From: Macrosoma leucophasiata
Lineage: Eukaryota > Arthropoda > Insecta > Lepidoptera > Hedylidae
DNA: 64,000 nucleotides
Assembly (NCBI GenBank): GCA_036365455.1
Contig: JAWQUS010000011.1
Location: 4,794,001 to 4,858,000 of the forward strand
Direction: 5' to 3'
Part shown: positions 10,986-21,178 of the stretch, one piece after another
Layout: every line of letters starts with the position of its first letter
Position numbering within the stretch: position 1 is the stretch's first letter
Notes under the pieces: generated by a model
What the model was told of the DNA's origin: nothing
The model's input: the letters and a program-made list of their open reading frames with translations, nothing else
Databases searched by the model: none
Translations under genes and position numbers: made by a program

Positions 10986-11214
10986 TAACATGGGTGGCGC
11001 GTGGGGTGAGGCGTGCGTGCGCCGCGACAGTCGGCTGAGGACTGAGTGAATGAGCGCGGGCCAGCCGCGGCCGCGACGCCCGAGTGGGAGTGCCGGCGCG
11101 CTCCACGCGACTATCGCCGGCGTGCGGCGTCGATGCACCGGAAAGCTTTACAGCCCTAATCGCGCCGCAATTAAACCGTTGTTTACTTTCCTGGCGGTCT
11201 AAAAAATAATGCAC
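10986..11214. promoter_or_regulatory. GC- and CpG-rich 5' region
   Basis: Dense CpG (GCCGCGGCCGCGACGCCCGA, GCCGGCGTGCGGCGTCGATG) lies immediately upstream of the minus-strand gene. Short frames crossing it differ in all three phases and look like composition effects. It may be a promoter or 5' untranslated region. Confidence 0.35.
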
Positions 11215-11584
11215 CGCAACGGATTAAAACCGGGTTGCCGCCGAGATAAGGATTTCTGTTTGCGTTGAGTTAGTGAAAGCAAATACTTATTACGATTTCA
11301 CGTCAATTATTTCGATACAGAAAAATATAGGTATTTAAGATCTGCGTGTTTACTAATATTCCCATTTTCGGATTGTATACATACATTTCTCGTTCATTCA
11401 TTATTTTACGTTAGGACAGACCTAGAAAACTAATGCAAAGACAGTGTCGTCAGTGCATGGTAATTTATTTGAGCTGCATTATTCATTTATGGTATTAAAC
11501 AATAAAACTATAAATAATTATAAAAACACTTAAGTTTCTGATGCCGATTCCATTACATGCCACCATAAAAAATGATTTACTTAC
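11215..11584. other. AT-rich DNA, possible intron
   Basis: If the mini-exon at 11585 and the long exon starting at 10984 belong to one transcript, this is part of the intron between them. Nothing else was recognised. Confidence 0.3.
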
Positions 11585-11634
11585 CACTATCACCTCCACC
11601 AGAATTCCTCCATTAACATGATAAAAGTAATTAC
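11585..11634 (-). CDS. Candidate 50-bp mini-exon
   Basis: On the minus strand TTTTATTGTTCCAG is a textbook acceptor ending at 11635, and GTAAGTAAAT is a strong donor beginning at 11584. Of the three frames between them, only one is open; it reads NYFYHVNGGILVEVIV and ends on a codon boundary. The proposed acceptor at 10985 also begins on a codon boundary, so the two exons could join in frame. It could equally be a 5' untranslated exon or chance. Confidence 0.3.
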
Positions 11635-12264
11635 CTGGAACAATAAAACGCCCATCATTGATACTGTTGTCCAATATCGTAATAAACACGGAAATCAGAC
11701 TTACTTCGATGTATTTGTAATCATTAAAGTAAATGCAGTACAAGAGATGCAATAAAGTACAAGTATTTATTGGACAGTAAATCTTTACCGAAACCGCATG
11801 TACGTCGTTTAGTATGTGAATGTTATTGAAATGTACGGCGGTGCCACTTGCAGTCGACGATGTGGGTACGTGACGATTACGATAGTGTTTATTTGTTGTT
11901 TTGCTGTAGTACTGTAAAGGAGTATTTGCTGCCCACATTTCTAGACAAATATTACTGCATTTCGTGGATATCTATTGGATCAACGAAACTTAAAATATAA
12001 TAAATTAATACATTGTTGATTCTGAGAGTAAACTAGGTATGTTGTAGACATCTTTATAACCACAATATTTAATCTTGAGTAACAACGGTTGCATGCAGAA
12101 TCATCTAACCGGAACAATACTGTTACAAATAGGGAAACACATTTGGAAATTTAGTAGGTACATGGAGTAATGATGAAATTAAACTTACGGAATGGCAAGA
12201 GGTAAGCGAGCTTCCCTAAAACAACACTTTCACTACAAGTAATGGCAAAAAAAATGTTATCATT
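11635..12264. other. AT-rich DNA without recognised genes
   Basis: A 147-codon minus frame runs through 11495-11938, but it also crosses the mini-exon's splice sites. Its remainder is low-complexity hydrophobic sequence of the kind AT-rich DNA gives. Confidence 0.35.
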
Positions 12265-12415
12265 TCAGCCAAAAGACATCCACTGCTGGACAAAGGCCTC
12301 CCCCAAAGAATGCCACAACGAACGGTCCTGGGCCGCCCTCATCCAACGATTGCCCGCGACCTTCACCAGGTCGTCGGTCCACCTCGTGGGGGGCCTGCCT
12401 ACGCTTCGTCTTCGT
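12265..12415 (-). pseudogene. RTE-like LINE ORF2 C-terminus, fragment
   Basis: On the minus strand the conceptual product reads GRPPTRWTDDLVKVAGNRW, then an AAQDR motif, and ends GEAFVQQWMSF, followed by a stop. W(T/A)DDLxxVAG, AAQDR and QQW near the stop are typical of the end of RTE-clade and related insect non-LTR ORF2 proteins. The rest of the element is absent, as expected of a 5'-truncated copy. Confidence 0.7.
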
Positions 12416-12855
12416 AAAAAAATGTTAACTGACATTTAATACCTAAGTGAAGATAACATAATACCTACATAAACAGTGCTTGAATAACTTTGAAATCGGC
12501 GTGCATGTATTGAGAGAGTATTGAATGTAGAGTAGGCACGGGATGTGTAAGAACTGGGATATTTGGGACTCAACGCTCTACCATCTCCGTGAGGTACTTG
12601 GCGTGAAAATATATACAACAGCAATGAAAAAGTTAGCAACAAGAAAACATATTACCTATTACAAATATAAATATTAATTACTCCTTGCGGTGTCAGCTAT
12701 TCGTGCGTTTGAATATTAAATTCCAATCTGAACGATAAACGACAGAACCAATAACAAATGATATGCACACTATATGATAAAGTTAAAGAGTTTGTTGTCT
12801 GCGTTTGGATGGAACTATCAATTAAATTTGTAAAAAAACTGTATAATGTATTCCG

Positions 12856-12913
12856 TGAGTTTGAGTAATATCAACATCATACTTCGGTCGAAGTATGATG
12901 TTGATATTACTCA
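12856..12913. repeat. Perfect 27-bp-arm palindrome
   Basis: GTTTGAGTAATATCAACATC plus ATACTTC at 12856-12882 is exactly mirrored after a 4-bp loop (GGTC). No mismatch was seen. Confidence 0.85.
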
Positions 12914-12977
12914 AACTTACTGCATTAACTGCAACTTGCAACTTAACTTATTGCATTAATAAGCTGACCTAAGAACC

Positions 12978-13120
12978 TTTTTTTATGTAAGGACAAACAA
13001 GCATGCAGCTCGCATTTATGTTTTTGATGACTGCAGCCTATCTCAATCAGCACAAAATACAGAAACAATGCCACGTCTAAGACCTAAGTTATTATGTCTC
13101 TGTGACAGTTATTACGGAGT
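12978..13120 (-). repeat. Family A repeat, 3' half, diverged
   Basis: A T-tract, then AACAAGCATGCAGCTCGCA and TGATGACTGCAGCCTAT, then a diverged GACCTAAGTTATTATGTCTC. The 5' half of the element is missing. Confidence 0.65.
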
Positions 13121-14057
13121 CAAAATGCTGGTTAATAATGTAGACACTTTCGTAAATTAGATAAGACTTCCGTGTAAAAATTACAAAAGTATAAATTTTG
13201 CAGTCAGCGCGCTTAAAATGTATTCTTTGTTAAATAAAATTATAAAAAATATTGTTATCTTTGACACAAGACTTATTATTCGCGTAACCCCTGCATGTGG
13301 GTCAAGAACCCATGTATGAATGTATGTGTTTATGTATCATTACTTCCGTGAAAATAATACTTCTTTATCGTCAATAGACAAAATATAATTGTTATCAGAA
13401 CAACGAAAATATTGTGTTTTGTTTCCAAAGTCACAGTATCAGCTTGCTACTGATGATAATAACAATTACGTATTACTCTTGAGACGGCTTTAAATAAAAT
13501 ATTATTTCACGGTATGCCTCGATAAAATATTGCGGCTATTCTTTGAGTTTCTTATAGTCGGTATACCAACACAACAATAAAATAAACAAAACTTTCAAAA
13601 TAAATAGATTTGTTTATAAAAAAAAAGATCCGGACGAATTGAAAACCTTCTCCTTTTTTCGAAGTCGGTTAAGAATAACAAAAAGTTTGTGCTTCATAAA
13701 GTATGAGCAAAACGCATGATCTACTTTTTTTTATTTCATATTTTTTGTTTTCTTGTTGCGGGTAAAATAACGTACCTAAATATCAAAAAGGTACCTACTA
13801 CAAATTATTTGATGATTTCACTGTTGGTTAGAACCCCATCACTGTTTAGATTTTGATAAAATACATATTATTTTCTTGTGAATTTTATAAATTACAATAA
13901 AGGCAGCTGTTAATTATACATACTTTTTTCCCTCCTTTGTATATTTATACAAGAGGAGCATCGTTGTGGATGATTTGACAGAAGTCCTCGCTACGGTTTA
14001 CGGGCGACTTAAGTCAATATCACGATGAAAGGTGATAAGTGTATATAAATATCTTAT
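13121..14057. other. AT-rich DNA with a short dispersed motif
   Basis: GACGAATTG ... GAAGTCGGTTAA near 13630-13675 recurs at 35108-35152. It is a motif I know from lepidopteran repeats but cannot assign. No genes were seen. Confidence 0.4.
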
Positions 14058-14325
14058 AGTTCAGTAGCTTAGTGGTAGCAGGCCACTACTACTACTCCTA
14101 GGTTCGATTCCCGGGTCGGGGCTATCAGAGATAACGGTGTAAAATCCTTAATCTCTGGTTCTATCTGGATTTTTCAATTTTCTGAAAGTGTCCCACAACC
14201 TCGGAGTGTGGTAATAAATAGGTCCGTAGATGTCAACATGCTCGCCACCCATTACATGGGCCAAAACGTAACCATACATGCATTTACTTTAGCCTTCCCC
14301 TTCCCAACCCGTAATACGTAACGTA
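14058..14325 (+). repeat. tRNA-derived SINE (family C)
   Basis: A box TAGCTTAGTGGTAGC and perfect B box GGTTCGATTCC, then a body with TATCAGAGATAACGG, TCTCTGGTTCTAT and GATGTCAACATGCTCGCCAC. Family boundaries are set by the copy at 33150-33459, which has target duplications. Confidence 0.8.
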
Positions 14326-15316
14326 CGTAATACGTTTTATTTATTATAACGCACAGGAGATATATTTTTACACATAGGTATCAAATGCAGCACCGTTTTA
14401 GCTTCCATAGCGCACTTGATTCAGATTTATTTTTATTATTTTTAGTCGCTGAAAATAAATATAATTCAGACTAAATAATATCAATGTAACAAATGTGTGT
14501 ACAAGAAAATATATAATTACTGCAATAAATATAAAATCGTCACCACCCCGTCACGTGGTCGCGTCGTGTAACGCGTAAAGTCAACGCTCGCAGGGCCGGT
14601 GAAAGTGAACTTGATGACTCACGCCTCTCTCTCGATAGCCACTTTGTTCATACAACATATGCGCTGCATATGCACCAACTTTCATCATATCGAAAGCTGG
14701 TCTGACATCACTCACTCGATTGCATGTTTCGTGACTTTTGAATATTTTGCGGTTAAACGACCAAGTTTGGCTTCATAGTTTTTATGTTAATCGACGTTCA
14801 TAAGTTACTCATAAGTTACCTACTCGGCTTTTATAAATCGTGCTTTTCTCTTTAACATATACTTTTTTCCTGTCATGTTATACGATGGATATAGCTATCT
14901 TAATAATTTATGTACAATACACAAATAAGCTTGCAGCATTTTTAAACCATGTGCACACGCACCTTATTAAGAAACTTGATTTTGAAAGATAAATAAATTA
15001 CATAAATATTTAAATAAAATATAACATATTATTATAAAGTGTGTAAATCAAGAGGACATTCGCGTGAGTTAACTTCAAACTTATCAAAGGTCACGAAGCT
15101 GTACCTATTGCAGCAAAATTTGGTACTTTTTAACAAAATAATCAGATACTGAATGTCCTTCCAACGTCCCCTTTATTTTACTTTATTTTACATAATATTA
15201 GTAAAATAAAAAATACAGTAATTAGATTTAGAGCTAAAAATTGAATTATTTAGATACAATAAAAAAAGGACAAAAATACTTTAAAATCACACTGCTAGTT
15301 AAAAATAAGCACCATC
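14326..15316. other. AT-rich DNA, one GC-richer patch
   Basis: The patch at 14540-14640 contains an E-box CACGTG and several CpGs (GTCACGTGGTCGCGTCGTG). No frame or TATA element supports a promoter call. Confidence 0.3.
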
Positions 15317-15742
15317 TCCATAGAACATTACCCACATAAACAATGACCTGCTAAAACAGTATAGTTCTTATGCACAGAGCAACACGGACCACACCTTGAC
15401 ATTAACAAAATACAGAAACAATTTCACGCACACATTTAAACATCTAGGCGACAGGTATAGGCCCATTTGGGCTTGTACTTTGACAGAGGGGAAAGCCTGC
15501 ATATGGCTACTCCCCTCCGGTGTTGCTCTAGTTCTTATGCCATCAAAAGTTAAATACAGATGCAGTACGACTTTACTTTGAGCAAAGTACGCTTAGAACT
15601 GTCAAACTCACAATTTAATGACAGTTCTAAGCATACTTTGCTCGAAGTAAGTCGTAGTGCAGTCTGTGGTTAACTTTTGATGTCATAAGAACTAGGTATA
15701 CTGTAGTAGCAGGTCATTGTTTATCTGGGTAATGTTCTATGG
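15317..15742. mobile_element. Nested foldback element
   Basis: Outer arms of about 55 bp (15317-15371 and 15684-15742) match as inverted copies: CCATAGAACATTACCCA, AAACAATGACCTGCT, AGTTCTTATG. Inside lies a second palindrome, 15530-15694, with arms of about 80 bp built on the family F sequence (ACTACGACTT, AGCAAAGTACGCTTAGAACT). Part of the outer right arm also serves as the inner right arm, so the two inverted repeats are interlocked. Confidence 0.8.
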
Positions 15743-15743
15743 G

Positions 15744-15845
15744 ATGTAGAAGTACGCTTAGAAATGTCAAACTCACAATTTTATTGAAATTTCTAAGCAT
15801 ACATTTCTGAAAGTAAAGTCATAGTGCGGTCTGTGAATCTCACCC
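15744..15845. mobile_element. Family F MITE, left-truncated
   Basis: An inner hairpin around GTACGCTTAGAAATGTCAAA and a complete right terminus, GTGAATCTCACCC, are present, but the left terminus is missing. It abuts the nested foldback element. Confidence 0.7.
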
Positions 15846-17394
15846 AAAGTCGGGAGCATAGAGGACTGACGCTACGTTTTTCAAAGTCACAAGTTGTTTA
15901 CACACTAACCCTTATATCTTATATACCCTTATTCATAAACGTATTTTAGCTAAAGTGTTGCTAATCTTTCCTTTGTCTTTTTCTATCCTGCACATTTGAC
16001 AATGCAACCGGCAAAGACAAAGCATTCTAAAGCTTAAACGTATCTAATGTACGTTTATGAATAGGGGGGTTAGTTATTAGTTAGGAACAATTTACGTCGC
16101 CAGAAATTATTAATGCTAAAGGCTTAATCACATATCAAACAATGTTAGCGAACACTCGATAGAAATTATGATGAAAATATTTGCTTAAACAATTTCACAA
16201 ACACACGTGAATAGGTAGATAGGTATATTCCTTTTTGACCAACAATATAACATTGCGCCACGTTTATTTCCTCACATTTACTTGCCAGATGATGGTGAAG
16301 GAATGATTAACTATAATTTGTTTAACCATTTAACATTCATTTGATTTGGTGAAATCGTGTGTAATTTTTAACGTGTATAAAATTACGAAAATGTAGGTGT
16401 TTCACAAATATATATTTTTTTATATTTGACATCGAGGATACCTATTGTTAAATTTTTAATAATGAAACGTGAAATGTTTGGTGTTTTGGTCAATCAATGC
16501 GGTATCATTACAGAGGGATGCTTTTTTTTGTCTTTGAGTAAATAGCTGTTATACTTTTTGTCAAGATGTAACCAGTTTTTAATTTCAAGCCTTCATAATA
16601 AAACTTTTATTATTTTGTAATTATGTTTACCAAGAAAACCAGACAACAATAGAAACGGATGAGGATTGAAACAATTCAAAATAAATAATTGTGTTAAATA
16701 AAATTAATGAATTAAATTGTAAATTGGATTTGACATTTAATACAAACACTTCTAAAACCTAACCTCCACCATTAGGAATATCAACAACTGATGCAACCCA
16801 TTAGTTACAATGTCCTAAACCCGAATAACCCGTACATAAACCATAAAAGATAACAACAATGTAATCCATAAAGTCACGGACACATAAATATCGAAATCCC
16901 AAACCGATGGACACACAGGAGTCTCCTAACACGTGTTCGTGTAGTTTCGACTCCCGAAGACACGATACATACAATAATCGCAAATAATCGCATTTCCGCA
17001 CCACGCTCACGGGATCGTGCTATCGCCGCTATCGCATCGCATACGGGTGCCGCTAATAATGCAAAATAAATTCATATTTTCACGCTACCCGTATTGGGTG
17101 GTCACGATTTAAGGTTGAATTTACACAGGTTATCAGGCGTACGCAAGGTTCAATACGATAATTTTGTATTCCTACATAGGTATTATTATTTGTTTTAATC
17201 TATAACGCATGGATTACACAAAATATGTATGTACACAAAGTGGACTGTTGCCATACGGCATTTCGCCAAGTTTGTTTTAGCATTGCAGATCGATTGTATT
17301 TAATAAACAGTAGCTGTGTACTCCAAGATTGAATAACACCTTAACCTTAAATTAGACATTAATTATCCCCTAATTAATTATACCCTAAATTATC
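15846..17394. other. AT-rich DNA without recognised genes
   Basis: Only short frames occur. A mild GC rise at 16995-17050 (CGCCGCTATCGCATCGCA) has no assignable role. Confidence 0.45.
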
Positions 17395-17690
17395 ATCATC
17401 ATCATCATGTCGGCCAAAAGACGTCCACAACTGGACAAATGCCTCCCGATAAGAGGGGGAGATGCCATTATCGCCACGCTTGGCATGCGGATTGGCGATC
17501 GCGGTAGTTTTATCGCAAGACGCTGTCGTGGTCTTGCGTTTTATTATGTACTACTCTGCCCCATTGGAATGGTTTCCGCCATTGTTCGTTTGACTGACTA
17601 AACTAGCGGTACAATTCTTTTCCACTAAAAGATAACTTTTCCGCTAGTGGGTGGAGAGGTCGTCACGTCCCGTAGCCACTACATAATAGG
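17395..17690 (-). repeat. Family E non-coding retroelement, (ATG)n tail
   Basis: The plus strand starts with ATCATCATCATCATC, the inverse of a (GAT)n tail, followed by GGCCAAAAGACGTCCAC, the family's 3' end. The body matches 3890-4190 in inverse orientation. A simple-repeat tail instead of poly(A) is typical of RTE-mobilised elements. Confidence 0.7.
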
Positions 17691-17716
17691 TACCTACAAT
17701 ACTACATGAAGCGCGC

Positions 17717-18052
17717 ATGGCCCGGCGGCTGGTGTAGGTCATAAGCAATCTACTCGGTTAAGCACTACGGACGTGGTCGGGTAGTGTGATGGGTGACCGC
17801 TAGTGGCAAATTAAATGCGCGTTTCTGTGCTTCGAAGGGCACGTTAAGTCGTCGGTCCCGGTTGCAATCGATAGATAGCAGTCGTTAAACCTTGTCGGAG
17901 GCCTTATGGGCGGTTTGTAAACATCCGACAGTGGGTTGGTCACTAACCCACCCACCTCCACCAATCCGCATTGGAGCAGCGAGGTAGAGTAAGCTCCAGG
18001 CCTTCTCCCAAAAAAGGGGAGAGACTCGAGCCCAGCAGTGGAACGTATAATG
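17717..18052 (+). repeat. Family G repeat, probable LINE 3' end
   Basis: Contains CTTGTCGGAGGCCTTATGGG and ends GAGCCCAGCAGTGGAACGT. A second copy lies inverted at 52715-53085 with the same segment order. 'GCCCAGCAGTGGGACGT' is common at lepidopteran LINE 3' ends. No coding capacity was seen. Confidence 0.6.
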
Positions 18053-18384
18053 GGTTGCCATTTTGATATACTACATAGACATGTCGAGTCCAAAAACACT
18101 ATGAACACCTCAGAGTTTACGAGTCTACTCTACTGCTTTTGCTGGTGCAGAGTTCTAATTTTGACAATTGACACAGTTCGCCTCAGTGTGACAACCCCCT
18201 AAAGCATGATATTGTTTTCGCCGCCAGTACTTATCATTATCTAATATCGTGAGACAGCGTGGTGGTATCCCAAAACGTCAGTCACGACTGTACTCGACTC
18301 CTGACCTGGGAATGTTAACGCTGCAATGCGAACGGTCCCAATGATACGTCACTAAACTAACGTCGTAATGAGATTACGTTCTTC

Positions 18385-18650
18385 TTCTTCTTCGTGTCAA
18401 AGACTTCAAAGCGAAATGTATTGAGTTTTAAAGAATCTTGACCCAAAACTTGACAATGGCCACCGCATTATCCGTAGCCCCGCTAAGGTCGCTTGTGGAG
18501 CAGCTAGAAGGACACAGAGGGCAAACCATCAGATGAGCCATCGTCTGAACGGATTCTCCACAGTCGCACATCGTATTGGCTGAGAAACCCCACATAACCA
18601 GGTTTTCCCTGCAGCGACCAACCTAGGTTCGCAGACGATTAAGCGATTTC
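18385..18650 (-). pseudogene. Non-LTR retrotransposon ORF2 C-terminal fragment
   Basis: The minus-strand translation includes NTMCDCGESVQTMAHLMVCP, with a Cys-x-Cys ... His ... Cys arrangement like the zinc-knuckle-like end of many invertebrate LINE polymerases. It is preceded by ENLVMWGF and followed by a weakly conserved ATDNAVAIVKFW stretch. A GAAGAAGAAGAA-type tail (CTTCTTCTTCTTC on plus) follows. Fragment only. Confidence 0.65.
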
Positions 18651-18718
18651 CATATTGGATTTTTATTTTTCCATCCCATTTCCATTCCATAACAACCTGT
18701 GATTACATTGATATAAGA

Positions 18719-18746
18719 TTATTATATTATTATTATTATATTAATT
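18719..18746. repeat. ATT-type microsatellite
   Basis: Short imperfect run of TTATTATTATTATTATA. Confidence 0.8.
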
Positions 18747-18799
18747 AGCTTGGTCATTTTAGATTCCTACCGCTGTATAACAATGTAAGATTTGATTCT

Positions 18800-18892
18800 G
18801 CCTCAGTAACCTAGTAGTAGCCGGCCACTTCTAGTACGCTGGAAGTCCTGGGTTCGATTCCCGGGTCGGGTGCTATCAGAGATAAGGGCTGT
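18800..18892 (+). repeat. Family C SINE, head only
   Basis: Contains the A box region CCTAGTAGTAGCC, B box GGTTCGATTCCC and the first part of the body (GCTATCAGAGATAAGG), then stops. Confidence 0.75.
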
Positions 18893-19013
18893 TAGCTTTT
18901 AGCTGGTACCTACCTTTGCAAACTTCGTACCGCTTTCTAATTAAAAAATTGTCAAAGATTTGAGTACACACTAATGTCAACCACATCTGCTATAACTGTG
19001 GTCAACAGTCATA

Positions 19014-20162
19014 TTAGGATGGGGAAAACATTTCTTCGCATTTTTTAAGTTAATTCAAAACATTTTTTAATATAGTTTATTTAAATTTAACTAAAGCATG
19101 TATGTACCATTTTGTTCGATAACCTTTTGCCATCTTGTAGGTAGGGGGGACATGATCCCATTGCTATAAAAAAATTGGGACTTCTCATCAAAATACCGCG
19201 ACAAGTGGATTTGGCAGTCCTCTCGTGATGTTAACCTAATATTGCATAAAGAATTCTGAAGAGACCGAAACAGGTGGAAATCTGAAGGTGCAAGGTCAGG
19301 ACTATACGGCGGATGCATTAACACCTCCCAGCCAAACTCTCTTAACTTTTGCTGAGTGGCTATAGATGTGTGAGGTCTAGCGTTATCATGATGAAACACC
19401 ACACCCCTTCTGTTGATCAATTCCGGCCGCTTTCTCTCAACTTCTTGCTTTAATCTCATCAGTTGTTCGCAGTAGAGTTCAGAATCGATAGTCCTGCCTG
19501 GTGGTAATAGCTCGTAATGAATAATGCCCTTCCAATCCCACCACACACACAACATCACCTTATTGCGAGTTAACCCGAATTTCGCCACAATCTGTGAAGC
19601 CTGACCGGCCTTTGACCACGGACCTTTTTCGCACGTTCTTGTCGTACGTGATCCACTTTTCATCACCAGTTATCAGCTTCTTCAAAAATGATTCGGTTTC
19701 ATTACGTCGTAATAAAGAATCACAAATATGTACACGGTTCATTAGGTTTCTTTCAGTGAGCTCGTGAGGTACCCAAACATCGAGCTTTTTTTTGTACCCA
19801 GCTTTTTTCAAATGCGCCAAAACTGTTTTGTGATCAATTCTCAGTTCTTCAGCTACGTCGTAACTAATGATATGTCGAATCTTGTTCCACTTTTTCAAAA
19901 ATAGCATCCATTTTATCCGTAATAGGGCGACCAGAGCGAGGTGCATCTTTGACATCAAATTTTTTTTTAGATTCACTCATCTTGACAGTACGAAAAACAA
20001 ACGAAAATCACACATTTGCCTAATTTGAATTTGGAATTATGTTCTTTAAAATTTTAACTTTCAATGATACCAAAACCAGCCAGATACAAATACTACAGCC
20101 AAAGAGATTTTATTACAAGTTCATACATACTATAATGCGATAAGACTTGTTCCCCAACCTAT
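19014..20162 (-). mobile_element. Mariner element with TIRs and TA duplications
   Basis: The left end starts TTAGGATGGGGAAAAC and the right end, read inverted, starts ATAGGTTGGGGAACAA; both continue to a shared TCGCATT. TA dinucleotides flank both ends (19012-19013 and 20163-20164). At 1149 bp it is shorter than a usual ~1.28-kb mariner because the part coding for the first DNA-binding half is missing. Position-to-position matches to cecropia/Hsmar1-type transposases are clear. Confidence 0.9.
19091..19976 (-). pseudogene. Mariner transposase, deleted and frameshifted
   Basis: Mariner transposases cut and paste TA-flanked elements using a D,D34D triad. All three acidic residues are still readable: the first in ITGDEKWITYD, the second in HHDNARPHTS and the third in YSPDLAPSDFHLF, with 34 residues between the last two. 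The WVPHEL linker and WWDWKGIIHYELLP are also present. The gene is broken: the N-terminal helix-turn-helix segment is missing up to a DAPRSGRP motif, and the frame shifts near 19868 and again near 19620. The copy cannot make a complete transposase. It is related to the cecropia subfamily by inspection. Confidence 0.9.
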
Positions 20163-20164
20163 TA

Positions 20165-20537
20165 TTAGAAATGCAATTGAAAACAGCGTAACTGATTCCA
20201 CACAGTTATCGCCATGTCGCGAGCGAAAGCGTACAAAACGCGAGACAAACCGGTAGAATAATTGCAATGACTGCAATTAACCGCGTCCGACGCAGTTGCA
20301 TGGAAAGCGATCGGTTGCAACGACCTCTCGCGTCGCGTGCTGCAGCCAAATTAATTCTAAAACTCTCACTCTCGCTGCTTCAAATGAGTTATGGTTGTGA
20401 TCGATATGCACATTAGTGATGGACGAACTGATGAACTTAGAATATCCTTGTATTGTTATATATTCAAGCGATGCAAGATTTATCTTGCCCCATTCCATAT
20501 TGTATAAATTTATTTAATATTTCTAGGATAATGTACG
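20165..20537. other. Short unassigned stretch
   Basis: Slightly GC-richer at 20215-20350 (GTCGCGAGCGAAAGCG, GACCTCTCGCGTCGCGTG). No gene or repeat was recognised. Confidence 0.35.
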
Positions 20538-20600
20538 AGTATATTGGCATTAAGTCCGCCATTAGTACTTCTCATGTTCATTATAGTATAAAATAAATAA
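20538..20600 (+). repeat. LINE 3' tail
   Basis: GGCATTAAGTCCGCCATTAG followed by AAAATAAATAA; same family as 8715-8785. Confidence 0.6.
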
Positions 20601-20626
20601 CTCAACTTTCAACGAAATCAACTTTT

Positions 20627-20841
20627 GACGAGCCATTTGGTCCAGCGGTGTGAGATGACCGTTTTAACCGAGGTTCACGGGTTGTATCCCGTACCGAGAA
20701 AAATATTTGAATGGCCTTCAGATACTTTTGTTTTGGGCCTGGGTGTTTGTGTATGTGTTGTGTGTGAACAACAGCACCCACGACACAGGTTTATACGTAG
20801 TGTAAGAATGTGAGTGGAAGCGTATAAAAAAAAACAAAACA
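20627..20841 (+). repeat. tRNA-derived SINE (family B), second copy
   Basis: The A box region TTGGTCCAGCGGTGTGAG is intact. The B box is mutated to GGGTTGTATCCC. The body ends in an A-rich tail, AAAAAAAAACAAAACAAA. Confidence 0.8.
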
Positions 20842-20892
20842 AAGTTACTTTAGGTGTGTTTCCAATAGGAATCCCTTGGTCCTCTTAGCCAT

Positions 20893-21178
20893 ATTTTTTT
20901 TATGTATTGGAAGTGGCAAACAAGCTTGCAGTTCACATTGATGTTAAGTGATGAGTGCAGCCTATAGACACCCACACAAAGACCAAGATCAAAATTCAGA
21001 TGCGTTACCACTCTTGAGGCCTGAGGTGTTATGCCTCTGTGCCGGAAATTACAGGACCGTACATTACCACCTGATCGGAACAAGATAGTGCTGAACACTA
21101 CCATTTAGCGGCAAGTATATTAGGTAATGCGGTGGTGCCTACGCCCGCGAGCTCCGTCACTGGAGCTCTACCACCAGT
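20893..21178 (-). repeat. Family A repeat, full length
   Basis: T-tract at 20894-20901 and 5' terminus ACTGGTGGTAGAGCTCC, read on the minus strand. Close to the family consensus. Confidence 0.9.

Noticed and set aside
10909..11214. 101-codon minus frame upstream of the large gene
   Set aside because: Different phase from the gene, Arg/Ala-rich, and located in a CpG-rich 5' region; more likely untranslated or promoter sequence.
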